DNA of 64,000 nucleotides from Meloidogyne chitwoodi (lineage: Eukaryota; Nematoda; Chromadorea; Rhabditida; Meloidogynidae), in contig JACZZP010000018.1 in assembly GCA_015183035.1 (NCBI GenBank), positions 124,001 through 188,000 on the forward strand, given 5' to 3'. The stretch's first letter is position 1; the number at the start of each line of letters is the position of its first letter. Positions 22,675 through 34,213 of the stretch are shown piece after piece. A program made the position numbers and the translations under genes. The notes beneath the pieces were generated by a model that was not told the origin of the DNA, searched no databases, and saw nothing but the letters and a program-made list of their open reading frames with translations.

Positions 22675-25618
22675 ATGGCTGAAAAAAGAAAATTGTTAAA
22701 TGAAATTGACAAATGTTATAAAAAGGTATTTTTAAAAAATATTAATTTTTTATATATTTTTTTTATTTAGATTGAAGAAGGTTTCGAAATATTCGATGAT
22801 ATAATGGCAAAAATGACGGAAGCAAATAGTGACAATCAACGGGAAAAATTTCAAGATGACCTCAAAAAAGAAATTAAAAAGCTTCAGAGGCTAAGAGATC
22901 AAATCAAAGGATGGCAAAATTCCTCTGAAATAAAAGTTTGTCTTTAAATCGAATTAAAAATATTTGTATGGAGATTGTTAGAATGCTAAAAAAATTTATT
23001 AGATTTCATCAGTAATTTTCTTAACTTCCTCCATTTTTAGGATAAAGATTCTCTATCCAAATTTCGAAAGCTAATAGAACAAAGAATGGAAATCTTCAAG
23101 GATGTTGAGAGGGAAAACAAGATGAAACCTCATAGCAAACAAGGATTAACCGCTGAAGACAAACTTGATCCAAAAGAGAAGGAAAAATGTGATACAATTG
23201 AGTGGCTGAATGTTTGTTCTTTTAGTTAAAAATTTTTATTTTTTTTAAATTGAAGTATCAAATTCGAAGAATACAAGACGAAATTGATAGGACTGAATCT
23301 AAACTTGAAACTTTATCTTCATGTGCTGATACAGGAAAGAAAAGAGGTAAAAAGGATGATGCTAAACGGAATGAAAAAGAGGTAGATATTATGAAATTTT
23401 TAATTCCTTGTTTTTTAAACTAAGAAGACTGACGAATTAAGAAGACATTTGGAAAGAGTAAAGTTTCATCTTTTAAATTTGGAAGTCTGTATCAGAATGA
23501 TAAATAACGAAAAGCTTGAAATCAAAGATGTAACTGGAAAGTTGAAAGAACCATTAGAGATGTACATTGATGCTCTAGATCCAGAAAATGATGATGATCC
23601 TGAAAGTTTGGACCCAGAAGGTTTAATTTAATTTTTCATTTTATTTTTAAATTTATTTTATATATAGACATTTATGAGGAGCTTAATTTTGGTACTTATT
23701 TGTCACAACTTGGTGGAATTTCAGCAAACAGCGTTGATGATGAAAAAGGACCAAATAATGATAATGGTTAGTTTTTGTTTACTCTTTAGATTTAATAACT
23801 TATATTAAAGGGAGTCATAAATCAACAAGTCCATCTCCTGACTATTGGTCAAAGCATCAAAATGGCGGAGAACTCGATTCTTCTTCTCATGAAAAATCTC
23901 CGTATGTTGGTGGAAATGTGAGTATTACGCGTTCTACATCAGAATCGGCTTCTTCTCATCGGTCAGTAGTAAGCGGTGGTGGTGCTTCCTCTGTCACTTC
24001 GCTAAAGCTAACCCGTTTAGGAAGGTTAGTATTTCTCTTTTCTATTAGGAAAAGAATTTTTGTAATTTAATTTATATTAAATGTAAATTTTTTAGTCAAG
24101 TCAGCAACTCTAGTTCTATCTCATCTCCACTGCCTCAAACTCCACCTGCTATACCGGGCATTCCTTACAATTCTGTGTACAGTTTAATTTTTTATATTCT
24201 TAGAATAAATTAAAAAATTAATTTTTCAAGATGTAAAGGAAAGATGCATACACCACCAGTTCAATCTACTGCAGCAATGTTAGTGAGTCCATTGCAACAA
24301 ACAACGACAAATACAGCATCTACAACAACTGCCTCAACATCGGCAAATATATTGGCTTCTCCAAAAACGTTGGCATCACCTTCAACTAATTCAACAACAG
24401 AAAACACAAATGCTGTAAGTAGTGTCCCATCTTCGACAATTCAAGCACCTCCGACGGTTTCTCCAGTTGCCGAACTAAAAGAGGATAATGCAGTTTCATC
24501 TGGAATGGCATCAACAACATTAATAAGGACTCGATCATCTTCAGTAACCTCTTCAACTGCAACATCACTGAATGAAGAAGCAACCCAGCGTGCTACTTCG
24601 CCAATTTCTACAATTACATCAAAAGCACCGCTACAACAATTACGATTCAATTCTTCGGCTGCAACCACTTCTGCAAATTTGCCACAGCCTTTATCATTGC
24701 CGCGTACAGATTTAATGTTTATGTCGAATTCTTCAGCTCCGGCGACGACAACAAGAACATCCGATTTATTTGTCTCAAGAAATTCTGAAGTATCATCACA
24801 GCCAGAAATACAATCAAATGATGTTGCTGCAGTTGTTACTGATTCTTCAGAATTTAACGGAAAAGTTGCAGTAAATCTTTTTTACAACTCTTCATTTATG
24901 AGTCCAGCGCATGCACAACAACAAAAGAGTAGAGAACCACAAGAGGTTTATTTTGAAAAAAATATTTTTTTTCAAAATTATTTTTTTAAAGGCTGTTATA
25001 CAACCTTGGCTTGGTGCTTCTCCGCTTGGAATGGTACCAATGAATGAAGAGCTAAGTTTCCAACTACAAATGCTTGATGCAACAATGTTACGTTGCCCTG
25101 TTCAAATGGACTCTGAAAAACCTCGAAGTTATTTGCCAAAAATGCCCTGTCAAACGCCACCTTATTACCCTCAGGCACCTCTTCCAAATGCAGATAGTCT
25201 TGAATATTATCTTCGACTTTCTGTTGAGACGCTTTTCTTTACTTTTTATTACATGGAGGTTTTAATTTATTTATTTAAAATTTAAAAATTATTTAAAAAG
25301 GGTTCACGTGCACAATTGTTAGCAGCAAAAGCATTAAAAAAACTTTCTTGGAGGTTTCATACAAAGTAAAATTTTTTTTATATTTCTTGTTAATTTAATA
25401 TTTTATTAAAAGATATTTGATGTGGTTTCAAAGACATGAAGAGCCTAAACAAATAACTGATGACTACGAAGAGGTTAATTTAAAATAAGATATTTTATTA
25501 TATTTACTTCCTTTTTTAGGGCACATATGTATACTTTGACTTTGAGAAGTGGGTACAACGGAAAAAAGAGCAATTCAAGTTTGAATATAAATACTTGGAA
25601 GATAAAGATTTTGAATAA
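22675..25618 (+). CDS. ntl-3: CCR4-NOT transcription complex subunit 3
   Basis: CNOT3 scaffolds the deadenylase complex that shortens mRNA poly(A) tails. The N-terminal Not3 coiled coil starts [20 protein letters not shown] and continues [13 protein letters not shown] ... [20 protein letters not shown], with [21 protein letters not shown] Ser/Thr-rich linker of about 350 residues follows (exon 24219-24944). The C-terminal NOT box is [69 protein letters not shown] and [19 protein letters not shown]. It is complete at both ends with about ten exons. Confidence 0.93.
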
Positions 25619-26066
25619 AAAAATAATTGTATACTCTTTTCTAGTGAAATTGAATGAGACTTTAGTTTTTATAACAATTTTCCCAATAATGTGACGTTTG
25701 TAATTACTGCCCATTTTTGTGCATTGCGTGTGGTAACAATTACTATAAGATATCATGCAAAAAAATGCATTTTAAATTCTTAGTGATATTAAAAAATTAG
25801 AAATGTTATATTGATGAGTTAAATTTTTTATTAATGAAATTTGATCTTCTTGAAAAATTAGAATTTCGAGACAAAGTACGTTTAAATATTCTTCGGCTTT
25901 TAATTTTGGCATTCTGTTTATAAAGAATAAATTTTCTTCACTATTTCACATGTTAGAGAAAAAGTGCGAATTTTTTCATTTTTTCCTTTACTCTAGATTG
26001 TTTAGTAATTCCCGTTTTTGATTATTTTTTTGCTTAATTCATTAAGTTCAAATTTTCATTACAAAC
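25619..26066. other. Intergenic spacer
   Basis: AT-rich sequence between the CNOT3 stop and the next start on the same strand. I see no gene or repeat. Confidence 0.5.
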
Positions 26067-27467
26067 ATGGCTGATGCAGAGGAAAATTGTCAGAAACCTA
26101 CAATTGTAGGAGCACTTGTTGAATCTGGAAAAAAAACGCTTGAAATTGGAGGAAAAATTTTAGATCAAGGTTTATTTCTGGCTTAATTCTTTAATTTTCG
26201 ATATTTAGTTAAAATGGAGCTCGGTGAACTTGCGGTATTTCAAACTGAGCATGACGAATGTTTATCAAATTTGGTCAATTCTGCTAAAGCAATGGGTGAA
26301 AATCAACAGAGTCTTGCGTCAAGGGGTAGGTCATTTCCATTTGTTTATTTTTATCCTTGGATTAAAAGCCAAACGCCTATGGATAAAACTCATCTTCTAT
26401 TTGTTTTTTTACTGTTTTCTATTTCCTGTCTCAGTTTTATCTACCAGTTTTGACAACAAACAGTATCAAAAATGGCTTTCTACTTACAAAAACAAATTGC
26501 AAAAAATGCAGGAGGAGTTTGATGCTGGCGAGAATGTAAATATCTAAAAATTTATTTTTTGGGAAAAATTTTATTTTTAAGGAATATTTTGTGATCCAGG
26601 AGAAGATATCTGCACTGAAGAGTGAACAGCGAATTAAGAAACTTGAATTGGTATACGCTTTTTCGTTATATTTCTTATTTTATTTTAAACTAGGAGGAAT
26701 TACGAGGGAAAAGAATCCAGAAGTCAGTCTCACCAACTCTTACAACTCCAACTACTACTCCAAAACAAGTCATCCGAAAGCATTCTATTCTTAAGCAAAA
26801 TACTCCAAAACGCAAAACAAAACGATTAGCACAAACTTCATTGCCACCACCAAAAAAAACTCCACGTAAACAAATTCCTCAACTCATGGACAAGGTTTAT
26901 TTATTTGAACTTTTCCATTCTATGTATAAAGGTCCGCAAGTTTTTATCCACAAGGAATAATATTTGTCTCGAAAATATAAAAAGAAATTAAAAGATTAAT
27001 TTGGACCCATAAAATCTAAACCTCTTCTATCCAGTGATGCAAAAGTTCCAAAATTTCTACGGAACTATCAACTTCTCTTCCATAGAAATCCGTAAAGATA
27101 TCTGTCAATCATTTTCTGATGTTTTAATATGCTTCTTATTCCTCGCTGTCCGCTTGGTTTGTTCGATGGTCTGTGTGAGAGAACTTATTTTTGTTAAATT
27201 TGAATTTTTTTAATTCTAATACCTTTTTATATATTACCAAAAAAGTTATAATAATCCTTTATGATAATTGCGGAAAATGTACTCATATATACATTAAAAA
27301 AAATAACATATTGAAAAATAGATATTATTACTTGCGGACAGAACACTATATGGACATTTGTGCATATAGCGGAAAAGTACCATTTGTTTTATAAAGTCAT
27401 ATGTAATATTTATTTTTAGACGATGGATACCGATTATGATGATGATGATTCTTTCTGGTGTGATTAA
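26067..27467 (+). CDS. Unrecognised coiled-coil protein with acidic C-terminus
   Basis: A multi-exon protein of about 235 residues, not recognised. An N-terminal helix (VGALVESGKKTLEIGGKILD) is followed by heptad-rich segments KWLSTYKNKLQKMQEEFDAG and KISALKSEQRIKKLELEELR. Then comes a basic Thr/Pro/Lys-rich region (TPKRKTKRLAQTSLPPPKKT) and a last mini-exon encoding TMDTDYDDDDSFWCD before the stop. The last intron is about 525 nt (26896-27420), long for this window. The coiled-coil plus basic tail design would suit a microtubule or chromatin adaptor, but that is speculation. The consistent frame across five introns makes a real gene likely. Confidence 0.6.
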
Positions 27468-28166
27468 TTTTTTTGCCTTAAATCAGGTTGTTTCACTTTT
27501 TTCCAACTTTTGTTATGGCTCTTATCCGGTTTATGAGTCCTATCAAAATTCATGTTAAAATAAGTTTCAATAACAAATGTGTTTTTGATGTATTTGTGTT
27601 TTTGTCGCATTTTTGTTTTTTAATATATTAGAAATACACAAATACTTTTATGTATTTTCTTGCAAGTTTTTGTACTGTTTATTCACTGCCTAATTTTCCG
27701 GGAGCCGACTCGTAAATTTCTATCTGACTTATAAACTTTTTATTTGACTCATAAAAGTCGTTTGGACTCATAAACTGGACAAAGGGTCTTTTGATTTTAA
27801 TTTCTTGTGTTATTTTATTAAATATATACCTAAGTTATTTTTGCATTTTTTCGATAAAATAATTTTAGCTTTTTTTACCTCTCATTTGTAGGTGTTAAAT
27901 CTCGCGCATTTCCGGAAATAAATATATTTTAATCTTTTCTATTGTTTTACTTTTTCTCCTTTTTATATATCTAAATAATTTCTATATTTTTCCCCCTACA
28001 TTTCCTTTACATTTAAAGACCTTTTCTCAGCTCCCCTTATCTCCCCCATCTATTCATAACACACACATCCTTTTTATCTTCAAAATTCTCTCCTTTATTT
28101 AATAAATTATTCCATTTCCCTATTTTTAAACATTTTAAAAATGTCTTTTATTTTCAAAATTTAAGA
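27468..28166. other. Intergenic region
   Basis: About 700 bp, pyrimidine-rich toward the right end. It contains short GACTCATAAA/GACTTATAAA words at 27720-27780. No coding or RNA feature is seen. Confidence 0.5.
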
Positions 28167-29718
28167 ATGGAATCTACTTGTAAAAAAAATAAATTTCGTC
28201 ACAAAAATAGTGATTGCAATACTTTTTCTAAAACATTTATTTCTATTGGTCAGGCAATTAAAACAACGAATGAAATGTCTAATAAAGAGGATTTTGTTGG
28301 AAGACAGGGTAAAGTGATAGGAGAACAGGTTAATTAATTTTTGAGCGAATATTTTTATTTTTGAATTTAGACAAAGTGCGAGGGAATACAAAACGACATT
28401 CAAACTGATGAGAAACATTCTAAAGTCATTTCTAAGGAGCTACCTTCATCCGAAGGTAAAAAGGGAAGTTTATCATATAACAATTCACCTATGACTATAA
28501 ATAAAGAATTTTCAATAAATCGCAGTGGCACTAAACATTGATTGTATTAGAGGATCCCAGGTTTATAGTTTTAAATAAATTGTTTAAAATCAAAAATAAA
28601 CAGCTTTCTAGCAAAGTTGGTTGTTTTAAGGTTTATTAGGTGAATTGTCTATACGATGAATTGTCCTGAATATAAAACAGGAATATTTTTATATAATTTT
28701 TAGTTTCTGTCTCTCTTTTAATTTCCCGCAATCATAATGCATCAATATCTGCGTCTTGCTATTTTAATTCAAAACAACAGCAGCAGCAATCACTCCTCCC
28801 ACCACCAATCCGGAAATTTAATAATAATAACGAGAGAAATTCATTTCCTTTTAATAAAACATCAAAACTTAAAATTGTTGAAATTCCTTTTGAAGAAAGA
28901 CAATTAATTAATACAAAAGGAAGAGGAGGAATAAAGAAAAGAGAAGAAGAGTGGTCATCATCGTCTCCTTTGCCAACATCTCCACCAATTTTTTCTTCTT
29001 GGCAAAATTTTAAAAATTCAAATAAAAGTGACAGCACAGGAATTGGATCAAGCTGTATATATTTTTTAAATTTTTTGAAATTTTTTTTTAAAGTGTCAGT
29101 TTCTTCAAATAATTCGTCAAGTGGAGAGAGTGATCATCATCATTTTTTTATTCAAAATAATCCAAAAAAAGATTATCGTGTCATTTCGCTTGATGAAAAA
29201 CCTAGTCCTGGCAAATTAGACGATTTTGTGCCAGAAGTTGAACGTGGAAAAATACAAAAGGAAAAGAATAATAAAACAACAAAAGAAAGTAAGAAAATAT
29301 TTTTTTAATTTGTTTAAAATTATTTTTTTAGGTAAAAATAAAGAAATTAAATATTTCAATTTTCCTTCATTAAATCGTCCAAATTCTACAATTTATGAAG
29401 GACTAGAAAATAAAAAATGGAATGATTTTGAGGCAAGAAAAATTTTTGAAAAGAATAATGGATGTGAAATTAAGGTTTATAATTTAATTGATTTTTAAAA
29501 AATTCAAAAATTTTTTTTAAAGAAAGAAACAAATTCATTAGAAAGAGATGAATATGGTAGGTTAATTATATCCTCAAATGAATGGAGAAGATTTCTTGCT
29601 GAACAGGTTGGTTATTTTTTGGAAATTCATTTTTATTTTCGATTTAAAGCGACCAAGTAACACCAATAAAATAAACTCACAACTTCAAATAGTTTTTCGG
29701 AAAGACAATTATATATAA
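28167..29718 (+). CDS. Unrecognised low-complexity protein
   Basis: A TTAAG acceptor directly precedes ATG 28167. Exon 1 (28167-28328) and exon 2 from 28371 are open and in frame. A donor near 28456 can join in frame to an acceptor at 28702, leading into a long open stretch with a KQQQQQ run, Ser/His-rich parts (NNSSSGESDHHHFF) and a more ordered C-terminus: YRVISLDEKPSPGKLDDFVP, KYFNFPSLNRPNSTIYEGLE, DEYGRLIISSNEWRRFLAEQ. No domain is recognised. An alternative is two genes, with a first short one ending at 28541. The C-terminal blocks look more conserved than the rest, which favours a real protein. Confidence 0.45.
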
Positions 29719-29941
29719 TAAATTGTGAAAACAAAAAATAAAATGTAAAATTTTATTAATAAGAAAATAATTTAAAAAATTAGAAAAAGGGGTTATTTAG
29801 ACTACAAAAGATTATTTTAAGAAAGATGAAAAAATAGAAAATTATTATAAAATAATATATAAAAAATAAATCAAAATAGAAAATTAAAAAATAAAAAGAA
29901 AATATAATATTAAAAAAATGATTAGGTACTTGTGTGTTTGT

Positions 29942-32343
29942 TTAAAAACAGTTAATCCATTCAACAAGTATACAATCTAAAGAATTTGTATTGACTAGAT
30001 TTGAATCAATTTTTTCAAGAAGAATATCCATAGCTTTTGACCCTTGTGGTTCAGTCAAAATTTTAATTTGAGATTTTGGATAATTTGTAGGTAAGAGAAG
30101 ACAAAGAGATGTTGAAATGTTTATTGTTAGCTAAAAGAAATAAATTTAAAAGTAAAGATGTTTGGGGAAAGAGAAGAGAAAAAGGATCTTTTCCAAAGAT
30201 TTTTTCCAATGAGGAATTGAGAAAACCCTCCAATTTAAATAAAAACCTTTTTTTCATTATTCCGAGAAAATCGAACATGCAAAGATGGGCAATTGCTTGA
30301 AATAGGAATATGATCAGAATCAAAATCAACTTTAAATCCTTGTTGAACAGCTCTTCCTAGAGCCATTGAAAGAATGGAATTAAGTATTAATTCGGATCCG
30401 TCAATACAATCAATTTTAAAAGTTGACTCAACTTGTTCAGGAGTTGAAAAAGCTAAAAAAATATTTTTTTTAATATTTTTTAAATTAAAAAAAATACATT
30501 CTGCCATTGATTCAAGCAATCCACGTTTTAATAGTGGCTCATTATTTTCCTCCTTTTTTTGATTTGAACTATTCCCTCCAAAACTTCTTTTTATAGTCTC
30601 ACTTTTCTTTTTCAAAATTTCATCTGGAACTTTAATTTGTAAATGACGAACATCTTTCCAAGGATCTAAAAATAAAGGTTCTTTTGGCATTTCTTTTCCA
30701 CTAAAATGTGCCGCTTTTAATTTTCTTGCTGCAACCAAAAAATGTCTAGCAATATTGTATTGTTCCAGAACTGTCTGCACATTTGAAAGGAGTTTCTTTA
30801 ATAAATCTCTATTTACAGGTCTTAAAAAAGTCTTTTTAATTTTGAAAATTTTTAATTTTAATTATACCCTCCTTTGCGTGTTCCTTCCATCACTTGGATT
30901 ACATTAATTAAAGAAGATTTTAGCTTCATTTCTCCAGGTTTATCAATATTTAAATGTTCCAACAAACGTTTAACATCAGTTCTATAAGTTCGTAAATGTT
31001 CCAAAAGCCTTTTATATTCAGGATTTTCTGTCTCATTTTGTTGTTGTTGATGATGCTGAGAATTTACTGAAAGAGGAGTTCTTGCTGTTCTAGGTAATTG
31101 TTGTTCTGGAGTATTTTCTATTTTTAAATAAAATTAAAAATAGAAAATATAAAAATATACGTGGACGAATTCCCGTCATATTATCAACAACTACAGGAAT
31201 AATAGAATGATCTTCAGAAATTGGCGGATGACTGACAGAATTAAGGTGGTGAATAATTTGAGAGGATGATCTTCCAGTCTCTAATCCAATATTTGATTCA
31301 ACAGAATTAGATGGAGTTATTTGACTGTGTTGTTGTTGTTGAGCAATGATTGCAGTGTTCGAAAGATGTTGCTTATTAGACATTTGGTGTGTTTGCTGAT
31401 GTGAGAAAATTTAAACAAAAATTTCATAAAAAATTTACTTGAGGTTGTGGTTGAAACTGTTGTTGCAAATAAGGTTGATTAATAGGCAAAGGATGAATTG
31501 CCGCTCCACGAACTGTTTGCCCCATTTGATTAATAGGCATATTATACATTTGTGCAGGTTGCCCAGGTGATTGCCCAAAAGATCCTTGGCTTGGAATTCG
31601 TCTGATTAAATCATAAAAATTTTGAAAATAGAAAAAGGTAACACTGAATTTGTGTTGGTTGTTGCATCACAACTTGTTGACCAGGGTAAACATTCCCTCC
31701 TCCTTGTGAGATTGGCAATCGCTGTTGTTGTACAACATCTAAAACAATAACATAAAAATAAATTATAAAAAGTCACAAACTCATGGGCAAACGCATTCCC
31801 ATCCCTCCTTGTTGTTGCATTTGTTCAAACATTTGTTTCTAAAAACAAAACAATTTATTAAAAATTCTAAATCTTATGAGAGGTAACATGTTGAATCCAT
31901 GCAGCATTAAATATTTGTTTTTTACGTTCTGGATCTCTTTCATTGGCAATTTGATTCTGAATATTTGGAGGCAGACTTTGAAGCATTTCTCTAAGAATTT
32001 ATTTTTCTTATCATCTTTTCTTTTACAAAATTTTTAAAGAAAAAAACCTAAGATGTTGTGAAGGCTGCTGCTGTTGAGGGAAATGCTGAACATTTGGATC
32101 ATCACCCATAACTGGCATTCGTACCATTATCTGTTGTGGTTGATGAGCCATATTGAAAGGTTGTCGCATTTGTTGTGGTGGCTGTTGATGCATTCCTGAC
32201 TGATTGTGTTGTTGCTGTCCCATAGAAAATGCCTAGTGAATTAATAATATTAAAAGATTATAAAGAAAAAATACCATTCTTTGCTGTTGTGGTGGAATTC
32301 TCTGCATATAATAATGTTGCTGTGATGGATCATCATAATTCAT
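29942..32343 (-). CDS. mdt-15: Mediator subunit 15-like protein
   Basis: Gln-rich protein resembling Mediator tail subunit MED15, a coactivator for lipid and stress genes in C. elegans (MDT-15). The N-terminal half is rich in Gln/Pro/Met (QQHNQSGMHQQPPQQMRQPF). The mid-domain is typical of MED15: ENPEYKRLLEHLRTYRTDVK then RLLEHLNIDKPGEMKLKSSL, and QTVLEQYNIARHFLVAARKL. The C-terminal domain holds PLFLDPWKDVRHLQIKVPDE, STFKIDCIDGSELILNSI, and a final PTNYPKSQIKI ... CILVEWINCF that resembles the MED15 end. I see no KIX domain before the Gln-rich part, and the start lies only 328 bp from divergent BCL7. The family call is reasonable rather than certain. Confidence 0.62.
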
Positions 32344-32440
32344 TGTTAAAAATATCGAATTTATTAAAAATACTCTAAATTTCAGCAAATTAATAGAAAA
32401 TTTTGAGAAAAAATAACGAAACACGAATATTTTTATTAAG

Positions 32441-32567
32441 GTAAAGCCTAAGTAGTCGCGTGTAAAATAGCGTAACCGATTTGTCGCGAATAGTAATGTA
32501 AAGAGACAATTACAGAGATAAAGACAAAACTAGAGATAATTAAATCTGTTCGCGACTAAACGGGCGT
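32441..32567. mobile_element. MITE copy 3
   Basis: Ends AAGCCTAAGTAGTCGCG and CGCGACTAAACGGGCGTTT are inverted repeats. The core TACAGAGATAAAGACAAAAC then TAGAGATAA matches the family. It occupies much of the 328-bp spacer between divergent MED15-like and BCL7 start codons. No clear target duplication remains. Confidence 0.75.
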
Positions 32568-32670
32568 TTAATCAATAAATTAATTTCAATTTGGCAAATG
32601 TTAAAGTGTAAAAAATAAAATATTTCGAAACATATATTAATAATCAAAATTTTAATTTTTCTATTAACAA

Positions 32671-33425
32671 ATGCAAGCAAGGTTTGCTTTTTCATGTTTA
32701 TTCCCTTAGAAAGGTTTTTTTTATAGTCGCATCTCTGCTCTAAAAACAACACTTCGTACTAATCGAGCTGAAACAAGAAATAAAGCAAAAGATGAATTAA
32801 GAAAAGTGATTTATTCTACAGATAAAGGTTTTGTTAGAAAATGGTATTACCTTAAAATCTTTAAAATTAAAAATAAAATACTTTTTAAGGGAGAAGAGAT
32901 GGGTCTTACTTAAAGATAGCAGTATTAGCATATATAAATGGGTTCCAGGTCTTAAAATAAATTGTAGAATTTTTATTTTTTAATTTTAGTTTCTTCAAGT
33001 AGTGTAGTAGCTCCAAAAATTGTTGCACCAAAAATACCTACAGATGAAAATAATGATGAAACAATGCAGAGTGCCATCTCAATTGAAAATAATTCTAATG
33101 AAGATACAAGTATTAGTTTTTCCTTTTTATTCTTTTTATTTATTTTAGATATTCGAGCAATGAGAGATATTGATGAAGAAGATTCAAATGCTGCTGTTGA
33201 TTTTTCAGATGCTGGGGTTTTTGATAGTGATTCTCAAACTTTCGACAGAATTGATTATAAAAATTCAACCTCAACGACGGGTGCAATAGATTTCAGTGAT
33301 ATGAGAAGTAGAGAATCGGACAAAGGACATAATGATCTCGGAGAAGATGACGACAAAAACGAGTCAGGGTTTTATTATTTATTTTTGATTCTTTTTATTT
33401 TTTTAGTGTCTATCAACTTGGATAA
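32671..33425 (+). CDS. BCL7 family protein
   Basis: BCL7 proteins are accessory subunits of SWI/SNF (BAF) chromatin remodelling complexes. The conserved N-terminus is TNRAETRNKAKDELRKVIYS, then KWEKRWVLLKDSSISIYKWV and PV, which closely fits animal BCL7A/B/C. The rest is acidic and Ser/Asp-rich, ending KNESGVYQLG. The start uses an 11-nt first exon (32671-32681, ATGCAAGCAAG) joined to 32727, giving MQASRISALK; no other in-frame Met precedes the conserved block. The stop is at 33423-33425 after the last splice. Confidence 0.88.
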
Positions 33426-34213
33426 AACTTGTCTGATGAACTTCAAAATTTTTTTTTTTTGCTTTTTATAATTTGTATAAATACCTTTAATAAGCCTGTT
33501 TGGATTATCAAATTTTAACAAGTTTAATCCTTAATTGGATATTCTTGAATTATTTTGTTGTTTTATCGTTCATTATATAGAATTTAAATAATTATTGAAA
33601 ATATTTAGTTTTACCGCATTTTCCTCCTAGCGAACTCTAGGGGGTTGTGATGATTTTTTTAGTGAGACACCAACAACCGGCAGAGTCGGCTAGACGGGAA
33701 TTGCGATTTTTAAATTATAGAAAAAATAAAAATATTTTAGGCTTTAAAAATTAAAAAAAAAATGATGAGAAATAATTATATGAATGACCAACCAACCGAC
33801 TTTTTCTAAAATTGTTCTTTTTATTACTAAATATCCTCTAAAGTTTAATGTAAAAAGGCAAAAATAAAAAATTTGAGTGATTTCATTTTTTCTGACCAGA
33901 AGGGAAAATAAACAGTGGGTTAATAGCGCCTGTCCATCCGAACTCTGGGAATCTTTGATTTATCTATTTTAGCAAAAAGAGAAAAAAATGCTTTTCAAAA
34001 CAGCTGTTGTTGTTTGGAACGATTTTATAATAAAATATTTGGTTTAAATTTTTTAAATAAAATGGAACAATTTTTTGAGGGAATAAATATGGTTAAAAGG
34101 GGGAAAATGCTCGGTAATACTAAAAAATTTTTTTAATTTGAATAATTAATTTAACTTTATTTTTCAATTATTTAAGCTTTAAAAATTAAAAAGAATTTTT
34201 TTTTAATTTTATA
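33426..34213. other. Intergenic region before CDC45
   Basis: About 790 bp of AT-rich sequence with no supported coding region. A short GC-richer patch (about 33620-33700) is visible but unassigned. Confidence 0.5.

Noticed and set aside
24386..24668. Minus-strand frames within the CNOT3 linker
   Set aside because: Shadows of the Ser/Thr-rich sense exon.
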